Assembly (NCBI GenBank): GCA_029261035.1
Contig: JAJDCD010000025.1
Coordinates: 320,926-384,925 of the forward strand
Direction: 5' to 3'
DNA length: 64,000 bases
Origin: Candidatus Omnitrophota bacterium
Lineage (GTDB): Bacteria; Omnitrophota; Omnitrophia; Omnitrophales; JACROU01
The notes below the pieces were generated by a model. That model was not told the DNA's origin and searched no databases. It saw only the letters and a list, made by a program, of their open reading frames with translations. Within the stretch, counting starts at the first letter, position 1, and each line of letters begins with the position of its first letter. The position numbers and the translations under genes are program-made. Below, in pieces: positions 32,284 to 40,704 of the stretch.

Positions 32284-33300
32284 ATGGATACAAAACCTTG
32301 GTACCGTCTTAAAGAAGATGAACTCATTCATAAGAGAATTACAGAGTTTAAGCTAGAGATCCAGGGGACTCCAGTTGAAAGCTATATCACCCAGTTATAT
32401 AGTGAATTAGAAGCTCAAGGGCTCTCATTCAAGCCTCCCTGTTTCCTTGCAGATGAGTGGTTTTGCCCTGTAGGAGTTCCTGCTATTGGCATCCCTTTTT
32501 ACCTAGCTCATTCTCGTCTAAAAAAGATAGAAAACAACTATATGCTTGAAGTCGAAGGCGGCACAAAAACAGAGTTCATGAAACTCATTCGTCACGAAGC
32601 CGGCCACGCCTACTCTTATGCCTATAATTTATACAAAAAGTGGAAATGGAGACGCCTCTTCGGCTCTGCATCGCAAGAGTATTTAGACACCTACCGACCT
32701 CGACCCTACAGTAAATCTTTTGTTCTTCATCTAGATAATTGGTATGCACAAAGTCATCCTGATGAAGACTTCGCTGAAACTTTTGCTGTTTGGTTAACAC
32801 CTAAAATGAAATGGAAAACAAAATATCGAGGGTGGAAAGCTTTAGAAAAACTAGAATACGTTGATGAGTTAATGAATTCCATAAAAGGAAAAGATCTGAA
32901 AAGAAAGCCCGAAGAAAATCTTGTTTCACATTCAGGATTAAACATCAAACTTAAAACTTACTACAAAAGAAAAACAAAAGAATACGAACAAGACTCCCCT
33001 GATTTTTTCGACAAAGACCTTAAACGACTCTTCACTGATCTTTTAGAAGAAAAATCTAATTTAAAAGCTTCCCATTATTTAAAAAAATATCGGCGTAAAA
33101 TAACCCCCTCCGTTTCTTTTTGGACTAAAGAAAAAAAGTATATTATCCAACAACTTATGGATAACCTTATTGCTCGCACAGATCAATTAAATCTTTATAT
33201 ACGTAAAGATATGGCCGATATTGATATAAATATTACCTCTTATATCACAACACTTGTAACGACGTATTTATTTACAGGAAAGTTCAAAAGGTCAAAATGA
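32284..33300 (+). CDS. Putative zinc metallopeptidase paired with ATP-grasp ligase
   Basis: A 338-residue protein without a signal peptide. The zinc-binding HExxH is in LIRHEAGHAYSY (His104, Glu105, His108), and a candidate third ligand is Glu165 in EDFAETFAVWL, the gluzincin arrangement. A helical, basic C-terminal half follows with no recognised domain. The ATG at 32284 is preferred to 32275, which lies inside the -10-like element. The stop overlaps the start of the ATP-grasp gene (ATGA), so the two products probably act together: one likely forms and one likely cleaves peptide-type bonds. The substrate is unknown. Confidence 0.65.
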   Translation: MDTKPWYRLKEDELIHKRITEFKLEIQGTPVESYITQLYSELEAQGLSFKPPCFLADEWFCPVGVPAIGIPFYLAHSRLKKIENNYMLEVEGGTKTEFMKLIRHEAGHAYSYAYNLYKKWKWRRLFGSASQEYLDTYRPRPYSKSFVLHLDNWYAQSHPDEDFAETFAVWLTPKMKWKTKYRGWKALEKLEYVDELMNSIKGKDLKRKPEENLVSHSGLNIKLKTYYKRKTKEYEQDSPDFFDKDLKRLFTDLLEEKSNLKASHYLKKYRRKITPSVSFWTKEKKYIIQQLMDNLIARTDQLNLYIRKDMADIDINITSYITTLVTTYLFTGKFKRSK

Positions 33301-34316
33301 GTGGAAACGAAAAAATCTTAGTCGTCTTTGACACATCAAATCCCACTACCCTTGATCAAGATTTCTCTGAAAATCTCAAAGATCCAGGATGGGAAACAGA
33401 AAAGAATGTTTGCAAAGCCTTAAAAACATTAGGTCATCCGTTTGAACTTCTAGGGGTTTACAATGAAACAAAAATTATTGCAGAAAAAATAAAACAATTT
33501 GAACCTACAATGATTTTAAATCTAGTGGAACGCTTTAATGACACCGCTTCTCTAGACAGAGATATCGCTTCTTATTTTAAATTACAAGGCATTCCCTACA
33601 CCGGTTGTGGTGCTACCGGTTTAACGCTATGCAAGAATAAAGGGCTCTCAAAAAAAATCTTAAGCTACCATCGAATTCGAGTCCCTGAATTTCTAATTAT
33701 TCCAAAAAAAACTAAAATCTACCGCCCAAAAAAACTACGCTTTCCTATTTTAATTAAACCCTTACAAGAAGAGGCTTCGTACGGAATTTCTCAAAACTCC
33801 TTTGTTGAAAATGATCAAGATTTTAATGAGCGTATTCAATTTATTCATGAAAAAATGAATCAAGATGCCATAGCCGAAGAATACATACACGGCAGAGAAA
33901 TCTATGTGAGTATTTTAGGAAACAAACGCCTCGATGTCCTTCCTTTCCGAGAACTCACATTCACACGAGTGCCAGACGACGAGCCTAAAATCGCAACCTA
34001 TAAAGCAAAATGGGATGAGAAATATAGAAAAAAATGGGGGATTCGTAATCGGTTTGCTAAAAATATTTCAGATTCTTTAACAGAGAAAATTAATGCCACC
34101 TGTAAGAAAATCTATCATTTACTTGCCATTCGCGGTTATGCGAGATTAGACATGCGCCTAACAGAAAACAACGAACTTGTCTTCATTGAAGCGAATCCTA
34201 ATCCTATTTTAGCTGAAGAGGAAGATTTCTCTGAATCCGCAAAAAAAGCAGGCATTCCCTACCCAGACCTAATCAAACGCATTCTAAATTTAAGCCGTTA
34301 TGAGGAAGTAGAATAA
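33297..34316 (+). CDS. ATP-grasp ligase, D-Ala-D-Ala-ligase-like
   Basis: A 339-residue protein. An N-terminal Rossmann-like part has VERFNDTASLDRDIASYF. Next come LQGIPYTGCGATGLTLCKNKGLS (split family motif), ILIKPLQEEASYGISQ as the ATP-binding loop, AEEYIHGREIYVSILG, and the magnesium-binding RLDMRLTENNELVFIEANPNP. The motifs match D-Ala-D-Ala-ligase family enzymes, but the serine and tyrosine pattern of true Ddl is not obvious, so the substrate is open. Its start overlaps the metallopeptidase stop by four bases. A short REP remnant forms its terminator. Confidence 0.75.
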   Translation: MSGNEKILVVFDTSNPTTLDQDFSENLKDPGWETEKNVCKALKTLGHPFELLGVYNETKIIAEKIKQFEPTMILNLVERFNDTASLDRDIASYFKLQGIPYTGCGATGLTLCKNKGLSKKILSYHRIRVPEFLIIPKKTKIYRPKKLRFPILIKPLQEEASYGISQNSFVENDQDFNERIQFIHEKMNQDAIAEEYIHGREIYVSILGNKRLDVLPFRELTFTRVPDDEPKIATYKAKWDEKYRKKWGIRNRFAKNISDSLTEKINATCKKIYHLLAIRGYARLDMRLTENNELVFIEANPNPILAEEEDFSESAKKAGIPYPDLIKRILNLSRYEEVE

Positions 34317-34361
34317 CAAAAAAAGGTGTTAGCGACTGAAGTGACAGTCCCCTTTTTTTGT
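34317..34361 (+). terminator. Terminator containing a REP remnant
   Basis: AAAAAGG and CCTTTTTTTT flank a GACTG/CAGTC stem built from a partial GTGACAGTC element. It directly follows the ATP-grasp stop codon. Confidence 0.65.
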
Positions 34362-34404
34362 TGTACAATACGCCTCTTCTATGCGTATTTTGAGAGTTCT
34401 TTGA

Positions 34405-34481
34405 GGGTCCGTAGCTCAGCTGGTTAGAGCAGTCGACTCATAATCGATTGGTCGCAGGTTCAAGTCCTGCCGGACCCACCA
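34405..34481 (+). tRNA. tRNA with anticodon CAU, probably tRNA-Ile2
   Basis: A 77-base gene with encoded CCA. The acceptor stem is GGGTCCG (34405-34411) with CGGACCC (34471-34477), discriminator A, then CCA. The D arm contains GCTC..GAGC. The anticodon stem GTCGA/TCGAT holds the loop CTCATAA, so the anticodon is CAT. The T arm GCAGGTTCAAGTCCTGC is intact. The anticodon arm plus variable region (TTGGTCG) match bacterial tRNA-Ile2, whose C34 is modified to lysidine, better than elongator tRNA-Met. Confidence 0.9.
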
Positions 34482-34496
34482 GACTACGCTAAAGGG

Positions 34497-35060
34497 CTAA
34501 CGTGCCTTTAGTTTCTTCAAGACCCAAGATCCATACAAATACAACACAATAACTAAATCTAAGACAATCTCACAAAAAGCAAACTCCATCCCATAATGTT
34601 TCGAGTCCCAATAGCTAATTGGGCTCGAAAATCGAAAATTCCAATCGAATGGAAATAACAATAAAGGACCATCATCATGATGCGTCACCACATCCACCAT
34701 ACTATGGATAAGGCAAGCAAGTAGAAACCATGCCCATCCTGAAGCAACAAAACCCTTTTTCCCTTTTCGAAACAAAATCCAAAGAAGCCCTGAGACTAAT
34801 AGGATGGGTGCATGTAGCAGATTATGTAAAAAAATCCAAATTGGATGATTGAAATAAAGAGTCCCCCAAATATGCTCACTGGCCTTTTGAATATCCCACC
34901 CTAAAAAAAATAAAAAATAAACATACGCTCCTATAGCCAAAAAATACAAAGGAATATCTGGCATGATAGAGCCCCATAAGAAGGGTTGTGTCCTAATTGG
35001 TTTTTTATTAAAGATTTTCCGGAGAGCTGCTGTCATTAAAAAGTGGGATGGCGTATTCAT
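34497..35060 (-). CDS. Membrane protein of the YdjM/DUF457 hydrolase-like family
   Basis: A 187-residue protein with about four membrane segments. Conserved polar residues fit metal binding: His6 in PSHFLMT, Asp in SIMPDIPLY, HNLLHAP, and IHSMVDVVTHHDDGP. These resemble the inner-membrane metal-dependent hydrolase family (YdjM-like, LexA-regulated in E. coli). The reaction is unknown. The C-terminus is basic. It stands alone between the tRNA and a large divergent-looking region; there is no clear operon partner. Confidence 0.65.
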   Translation of the reverse strand: MNTPSHFLMTAALRKIFNKKPIRTQPFLWGSIMPDIPLYFLAIGAYVYFLFFLGWDIQKASEHIWGTLYFNHPIWIFLHNLLHAPILLVSGLLWILFRKGKKGFVASGWAWFLLACLIHSMVDVVTHHDDGPLLLFPFDWNFRFSSPISYWDSKHYGMEFAFCEIVLDLVIVLYLYGSWVLKKLKAR

Positions 35061-35104
35061 ATACGACTAATTTATAACGAACTTCTAGAAAAAACAATGA
35101 ATCA

Positions 35105-38100
35105 TTATTCTCTAGCTACGGGTGCTTCCATAACTTCGAGAATTCTACCTCTCATGTTTCCCATAAGAATTTTTTTGAATAAATCTCTATCAATATTTCC
35201 ATCAATGATAATGGATGCTGAATGAGTGCGAACCAATCTCATGATCAAAGAACTCATTTCACGAAGAGAGAGAGCTCCATACCCACCCTCATAAGTAATT
35301 CCTTCTAAATGGGACTTTTCAACTCCAGGCAAGTTTATATATTGAGCCCCACCTTCAATGCCAAAAAGTAAACCCGCAGATTGATACGCTTCATTAAGAG
35401 CAGACATCAATCCCTTTCCACGATCATAACTTAAATCAACGTCCACTTCTTCCCCACCATCTGTTTTAATACGAACGGTTCTACCTCGAATAAGGTTATC
35501 TAGCCCCCTCTCTATTTCTGCCTGTCTGGCCGTAAGGGGTTGATAGCCTATTCCACGCTGTGCTATTGGTTCTTCTAAAAGAAACGCTCTTAAAGGCATT
35601 CCTTTAGGGGTATCTCGAGCAATAATTTCTTGCTCAACATGAGATAAGTTTTCTTTTGCAATTCTAAGCTCTTCATTGAGTTTTACTAAACTTGTTCTTA
35701 AATTTAATCTAACAGCATCAACTCTATTATAATGATTTTCTTTCATCACTTTGTCTGGGTCTAAATAAAGTCTATTTCCTATCTTCAAAATGCGCTCTGC
35801 TTCATTCTCAGCCTCTTGAATCGCTGTTTCAATTCGCTCAACTTCTGCTTCTGCCTTTTCTTTTTTATCATCTAAAGGATCTCGAGTTAGTTTTCTTTTA
35901 AATGCTTCTCTATCAATTTCTCCCTCAACAATAAAGTCAGCTCCATGTTGCCTGACAAATCTAATAACAAGCTCCCGTATGTGCCTTAAAGATAATACCT
36001 CAACCCTTTCCACACTATCATCTTGATATCCATCAAAAGCTTCTCTAAACCCAGCCATATCACGGTAACGCTCAATTCCCCTTACCTCTTCCAAAGCAGA
36101 CAAAAGTCCCTTCTCACTATCATTTCCTAGAAGAACCTCTACGCCCTCTCCATCATCGGTAATAACACGTACTTTTCTATCATCAAGTAATTCACTCAAA
36201 CCCTTTTCTATTTCAACTTGTCGATCGCTATATGCTGGGACCTCTAATCCAGCAATAGGAACGATAGGTTCCTCAATAATAGCTTTAATCGGCCGACCCG
36301 TATCTCTTTCAGTTATTTCCCTTCCTATTCGTCTCAAATCTCCTTTTGCCATCCTTAACTCTTCTGTAAGCCGCATGAGACCTTCTCTTAAGGAAGCTCT
36401 TACAGACATAATTCGTTTATAATGATTGTCCTTCATAACCCTATCCGGGTCTGAATAAAGACGCCTTCCAATATTCAACAACCTTTCAGCTTCATTCTCA
36501 ACATCTTGAATCTCTGATTTAATTCTTTCTATTTCGGCTTCTGCCACCTCTTTCTTTTCCATCAATGGATCCACTTCTGGGGTGACTGACTCTAATACCT
36601 CGATAGGCATAGCCTCAATTTCTCTTGGGCGTAAAGAGGCTATCAGATTGGCTGCAGATTCTTGATTTTCACTTTTAGTAACATCAAGACCTACGATACC
36701 TTTATCCGTTATCTTTTTCATCACCTCTACATAGACTTTATTTCCATCCACTTCATATTCTCTTGTCGATCGGTATATGGAGGAATTAGTTTCCCTATCC
36801 ATCACAATGGCATCATTATGGTAAGCTCCTGTTTGTGTTACTTCTCGATTCCCCACTAAACTCTGCACCTTTTCTAATATGAGTTTTTCAGCATCTTCAA
36901 TAGCTCCAATGACGGGCAGCTCCCTAACAATAGGCTCCAAAATAATAGGAACTTCAACAACTCGAGGCACTTCAATAACTGGAGCAACAGCGTATTCTCT
37001 TGGACGCAAAGAAGCTATAAGGCGTGCTGCCATTTCTTGATTCTCACTTTTAGTAACATCAAGACCAACAATTCCAGCAGCTGTTCTTTTTTCTTTAATA
37101 TCCAAATAAACCTTTTCGCCATTCACTTCATATTCTCTAATAGAGTCATAAATTGAGGCTCCTGACTGTCGATCTGTCATAATAGCGTCATTATAATAAG
37201 CTCCCGTTTGCTCAACATTTCTGCTTTGAAGTAAGGCTTGAACCTTTTCTAATATAAGTCTTTCGGAATCTTCAACAGACCCAATCACGGGTAGCTGAAT
37301 CAATACAGGCAATTCTATAAGAACAGGTTCTTCAACAAGAGGGGGTGCTACTTCTATTGGAGCTTCTTGTACTACAATAGCTCTTTCAATCAATGTATTC
37401 GTATCAGGATCAATTTCAATAAAACCTGAACTCGCTATTTGTCTTAACCCGGATCGAGGCTCATTAGAGCTTAATTCAGTAACCATATTAGCTCGCAATA
37501 AGATGGATGGAAAATTTTGATCCCTAATCAATTGATTAAAATCATCCAAAACAGCATTCGCCTGTCTATTCACACTCGTTGTGAAATTAGCGTTCTGCAA
37601 AGGATAATCTCTTCTCTCATGATATATTTCCCCATTCCCAAAAGTATAAATATCAAAAGATTCTATTCCTACATTTCCAGGACTATGAAAATTTCTAATC
37701 TCCAGCTTTTTAGCTTCTCCATTTGTCGTGTCATATTCAACCTTAAAAGCACGACTCATTGCGTTCGAAGCAAAACTATAATCTGTCCCTTCAAAAGCAA
37801 TCAAAGTTCCATTAATATACGTCTTCGTTAACGACTGACTCAACCCTCCACCCGCCGCATAAGACATAGATGAAATTGTAGAAGAAAATACATTTCCATC
37901 GCTATCATAATTCTCAACCGATGTAAAAATAGGTTTACCATCTAAATTATCTAAACGCATCTGTCTATTTTGTATTGTTCCGTTATTCATTCTAACAAAA
38001 AGAGATTGGCGAGACCCGTCTGGCAAAGTTAAGTTTTCTCTATATTCTTTAACTTGACCTTGATTATCCAAACGATAATTCGCAACTTCTTCTCCTTGAG

Positions 38101-39307
38101 CATCTTTAAGAATCACTTGATAAACATTCATTTCACCGGTTGTGACATCTTCATTGATATAAAATTCATAACTCTCTAGTTCAGGAAGAGCAACTCGTGT
38201 ACCTAGTTGAGTCATCGTTGCAACCAAAGCACCATTTTTACTTGAAACTAAAACTTGTGCTCCCACAGGCAATCTCAATTGCCCTACATAATCAATGACT
38301 CTTTGTTGGACTTGAGGCGTCTTTTGCCTAACAACCTCAGGGTCAAGTACGATATCCACCTCAGCCAACATAATTTGAGGCGCAGCTAATGTTAAGGGAA
38401 CAGATATAACAGGTTTTGCTTCAGGGGTAGCAACTCTTATTAGAGGCTCTATTCTTACTTCCTCTTCTTCCATGATAAGAGGCTGTAAGACCATTGGAGA
38501 TTCTTCTACTATCCTTTCTTTTGGCAGTGTAAGTACCGGAGCTCCTAATATAGGTTCTATTACTTCTATTCGTTTCTCCTCAACAGGTTCTTCCGATACA
38601 GGAAGTTCTGATTTTATCTGTTCTACCTCATCTTGTATGGACCTTGCCCTTTCAAGAATGGGTTGGATAGTCGGTTTTGAAGCAACAATTTCTTGTTGTG
38701 TACGATCAAATTTTGAAGAGAAATCTTCACTGCTTTCTACTGCGCTTAAAACCTCAACAACTTCTCCTTTTTCATTTAAATCTAACTGAACATTAAAATA
38801 GCGAATTTGCTCATTGACTGAAACTTCAAATACATCTTCTCTGTTAGAGTAAATTTTTTCCGCGGCTTCATCTTTCTTTTCTTCGACTTCTCCTTTAATA
38901 GTTCTACCCGTTAAGTTTACTCCTCTAAATTTATTCAAAGCGCCCATCACTTTTCTTCGAACATCTTTCCCTATATCTTCATCAGACAAAACATCTTTAA
39001 TCTGAGATTCGTCCATTCGAGTTAAATCAACATCCTCTGAATCAAAAGTTGCTTTTTGAAGAGGGCCTGAAGACATCCAGTTCGTACTTTCTTCTGGGGA
39101 TTTTTCAGGCTCAAAAGCCTGAATAGACTCTTCCTCTTTTTCTTTTTGAAGAGCTTCTTCTTCGACTTCTTCTTGGGATATAGTCTGGGTCTTAGGGTCT
39201 AAGGATGGATCTAGCCCTGGAGGTGCTTGGGCCAATAGATTTGAAATAGGTAAAGCTTGTTGTAAAACAAAACAAAAAATGACTATTTTTATGCAAAAAT
39301 TTTTCAT
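35105..39307 (-). CDS. Large exported protein with two sets of internal duplications
   Basis: A 1400-residue protein with a signal peptide (to about LLAQA). The N-terminal 300 residues are acidic and low in complexity with repeated EEPV/IEVIEP runs. A beta-rich segment follows (about 330-640, YD/YX-like). Then come two 98-residue repeats (37288-36995 and 36913-36620, both ending LIASLRPRE) and two repeats of about 230 residues. The latter have a coiled-coil with ENEAERxLxIGxRLYxDPDxVM, followed by a globular part. The ATG at 39307 follows GGAG; 39325 is the longer frame. No catalytic motif is visible. It may be a periplasmic or surface scaffold. Confidence 0.6.
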   Translation of the reverse strand: MKNFCIKIVIFCFVLQQALPISNLLAQAPPGLDPSLDPKTQTISQEEVEEEALQKEKEEESIQAFEPEKSPEESTNWMSSGPLQKATFDSEDVDLTRMDESQIKDVLSDEDIGKDVRRKVMGALNKFRGVNLTGRTIKGEVEEKKDEAAEKIYSNREDVFEVSVNEQIRYFNVQLDLNEKGEVVEVLSAVESSEDFSSKFDRTQQEIVASKPTIQPILERARSIQDEVEQIKSELPVSEEPVEEKRIEVIEPILGAPVLTLPKERIVEESPMVLQPLIMEEEEVRIEPLIRVATPEAKPVISVPLTLAAPQIMLAEVDIVLDPEVVRQKTPQVQQRVIDYVGQLRLPVGAQVLVSSKNGALVATMTQLGTRVALPELESYEFYINEDVTTGEMNVYQVILKDAQGEEVANYRLDNQGQVKEYRENLTLPDGSRQSLFVRMNNGTIQNRQMRLDNLDGKPIFTSVENYDSDGNVFSSTISSMSYAAGGGLSQSLTKTYINGTLIAFEGTDYSFASNAMSRAFKVEYDTTNGEAKKLEIRNFHSPGNVGIESFDIYTFGNGEIYHERRDYPLQNANFTTSVNRQANAVLDDFNQLIRDQNFPSILLRANMVTELSSNEPRSGLRQIASSGFIEIDPDTNTLIERAIVVQEAPIEVAPPLVEEPVLIELPVLIQLPVIGSVEDSERLILEKVQALLQSRNVEQTGAYYNDAIMTDRQSGASIYDSIREYEVNGEKVYLDIKEKRTAAGIVGLDVTKSENQEMAARLIASLRPREYAVAPVIEVPRVVEVPIILEPIVRELPVIGAIEDAEKLILEKVQSLVGNREVTQTGAYHNDAIVMDRETNSSIYRSTREYEVDGNKVYVEVMKKITDKGIVGLDVTKSENQESAANLIASLRPREIEAMPIEVLESVTPEVDPLMEKKEVAEAEIERIKSEIQDVENEAERLLNIGRRLYSDPDRVMKDNHYKRIMSVRASLREGLMRLTEELRMAKGDLRRIGREITERDTGRPIKAIIEEPIVPIAGLEVPAYSDRQVEIEKGLSELLDDRKVRVITDDGEGVEVLLGNDSEKGLLSALEEVRGIERYRDMAGFREAFDGYQDDSVERVEVLSLRHIRELVIRFVRQHGADFIVEGEIDREAFKRKLTRDPLDDKKEKAEAEVERIETAIQEAENEAERILKIGNRLYLDPDKVMKENHYNRVDAVRLNLRTSLVKLNEELRIAKENLSHVEQEIIARDTPKGMPLRAFLLEEPIAQRGIGYQPLTARQAEIERGLDNLIRGRTVRIKTDGGEEVDVDLSYDRGKGLMSALNEAYQSAGLLFGIEGGAQYINLPGVEKSHLEGITYEGGYGALSLREMSSLIMRLVRTHSASIIIDGNIDRDLFKKILMGNMRGRILEVMEAPVARE
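35150..36570 (-). repeat. Tandem duplication of a coiled-coil plus globular unit
   Basis: Two copies of about 230 residues (about 36570-35880 and 35880-35150). Both have a Lys/Glu-rich helix, NEAERxLxIG, RLYxDPDxVMKxNHY and a C-terminal IIxGxIDRxxFK-like end. The copies are diverged to perhaps half identity, so the duplication is old. Confidence 0.75.
36620..37288 (-). repeat. Two 98-residue repeats within the large exported protein
   Basis: Copies at 37288-36995 and 36913-36620, exactly the same length, share LILEKVQ, QTGAYxNDAI, GIVGLDVTKSENQE and LIASLRPRE. They are separated by a Pro/Val-rich linker, so the period is 375 bases. Confidence 0.85.
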
Positions 39308-39424
39308 GGGTATACTCCACTCCATTTTCTCTAGCCAGCCCCATAAATAAATCTTTTTTAAACTTGTTTAAATGTTCGCATACATATTGTTACATTGCAA
39401 ATCTTTATAGTCATTATCTGTTAA

Positions 39425-40252
39425 TTATATTGGAGATGGAAAAAGACTAATATCTCTAGGCCTTATATGGGCCAAAATATCATTCTTTCTATACTGTGGA
39501 AGGATGTACTGAGATGGTAATTCATACTTTTCAGCTAAAGAAATTCCTAAATCGAAACGATTCAAGTTCTCAGCTTCTGCTATGTGGAATATTCCCTGTT
39601 TTTTCATTTGAATTAACAAACCTACAGACTGACATAAACGATCTGCAGAAACGGGAGATCTCCACTCATCAACAAAAAGGGTGGTTTCTTTTTTCTTTCT
39701 CAACCGATTGCACAGAAAATCCTTTGGTCCTTTATTCCCCTGCAAGCTATCCCCTATAACAAGCCCTGGTCGTATAATTAAAAAAGGAAGGCCTGAATTC
39801 AAAACGGCTAATTCTGCAGATCTCTTCGTTTTGCCATAGACATGCTTTGGCTTAGGCTCATCATCAATGGTATAAGATCCTTTTTCACCATCAAAAACAT
39901 GATCCGTCGAAATAAAAATAAATCGTTCTAAATTCTTTAGGTTTGAAATTTCCTTTAAAAGGAGCTCGGTTCCTTTAACATTAACACGCTCAGCTAATTC
40001 TGGAAATTCTTCACATACATCCAAATCACAGATGGCTCGAGAGTGAATAATAATGTCAGGTTGAATTCTGTTAAGAGTTTGACGTATTTCTTTTTCAGAA
40101 TCTAAATCAATACGGAAACAGTTTTTTTCTAAAAGAAGTTTGGGGTGAGGGCTTCGATATGTGGCGTAAACATCATAACGGTCTTGAAAAAATTGAAATA
40201 AATTCCAACCAATAAGTCCATTCAGGCCGGTAATTAGTAATTTTCTACTCAT
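39425..40252 (-). CDS. RmlD-like NAD(P)-dependent sugar-nucleotide reductase family protein
   Basis: A 275-residue short-chain dehydrogenase fold of the dTDP-4-dehydrorhamnose reductase family. It has the N-terminal LLITGLNGLIGWNLFQFF, DIIIHSRAICDLDVCE, FISTDHVFDGEKGSY and the active-site YGKTKRSAE (Tyr and Lys). RVNVKGTELLL is typical. It may be RmlD itself or a relative such as a MAT2B-like protein; no rmlA, rmlB or rmlC is adjacent. The start overlaps the coiled-coil gene by four bases. The C-terminus is about 15 residues shorter than typical RmlD. Confidence 0.75.
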   Translation of the reverse strand: MSRKLLITGLNGLIGWNLFQFFQDRYDVYATYRSPHPKLLLEKNCFRIDLDSEKEIRQTLNRIQPDIIIHSRAICDLDVCEEFPELAERVNVKGTELLLKEISNLKNLERFIFISTDHVFDGEKGSYTIDDEPKPKHVYGKTKRSAELAVLNSGLPFLIIRPGLVIGDSLQGNKGPKDFLCNRLRKKKETTLFVDEWRSPVSADRLCQSVGLLIQMKKQGIFHIAEAENLNRFDLGISLAEKYELPSQYILPQYRKNDILAHIRPRDISLFPSPI

Positions 40253-40500
40253 GTATCTTTATGGGGAGAATTGTCTTTAGGTTTTTGTCTTTCTAATATT
40301 TCTTTATACTTCAAAATCTCTTCTTTAAGTTCTTCATTAATTTGAATCAACTCTGCTCGAGTTTTATCCAAATCTTCGATCTTTTCTTCTTCCTCCCCTT
40401 TAAGCTCACCTATACGCTTAGCCGATTTAATCAATAAAACCAAGCAAATACAGCCTAAAATAAAAAGTAGAAGAATCGTAATGGAGGTAAATAATGTCAT
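40249..40500 (-). CDS. Single-span membrane protein with coiled coil
   Basis: An 83-residue protein with one N-terminal membrane segment (about 4-24) followed by a highly charged coiled coil rich in Glu and Lys (GELKGEEEEKIEDLDKTR). It is coupled to the RmlD-like gene by an ATGA overlap. This resembles small membrane-anchored helical proteins such as LapA or FtsB in general form, but no named family is recognised. Confidence 0.6.
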   Translation of the reverse strand: MTLFTSITILLLFILGCICLVLLIKSAKRIGELKGEEEEKIEDLDKTRAELIQINEELKEEILKYKEILERQKPKDNSPHKDT

Positions 40501-40515
40501 AGGTGTCCTTATAAT

Positions 40516-40557
40516 AAAAAAAGGATTTAAGGGTTAAAAAACCCCTAAATCCTTTTA
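40516..40557 (-). terminator. Strong intrinsic terminator after the 28-residue peptide gene
   Basis: AAGGATTTAAGGGTT and AACCCCTAAATCCTT form a long stem with one mismatch. A T-run follows on the minus strand and a shorter one on the plus strand, so it may be bidirectional. Confidence 0.85.
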
Positions 40558-40579
40558 GCTTGCTTAGGCAGCAGGTGAA

Positions 40580-40666
40580 CTATTTATTTTTTTCTGCTTT
40601 CTTTTTTCTTTTAGCGCGAGCTTTACTTTTTTGTCTTTTTTGTCTTAGCTTTACGTCTTGTCCCAT
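40580..40666 (-). CDS. 28-residue highly basic peptide
   Basis: A short gene with GGAG nine bases before its ATG and a strong terminator 22 bases after its stop. The product is MGQDVKLRQKRQKSKARAKR followed by KKKAEKNK: almost only Lys, Arg, Gln and Ala. It resembles short basic ribosome- or nucleic-acid-associated peptides, but I do not recognise a family. It stands between the sHSP gene and the coiled-coil gene. Confidence 0.6.
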   Translation of the reverse strand: MGQDVKLRQKRQKSKARAKRKKKAEKNK

Positions 40667-40704
40667 GAAAGTAACTCCTTTGTTTTCATTATAAGTAATT
40701 TATA

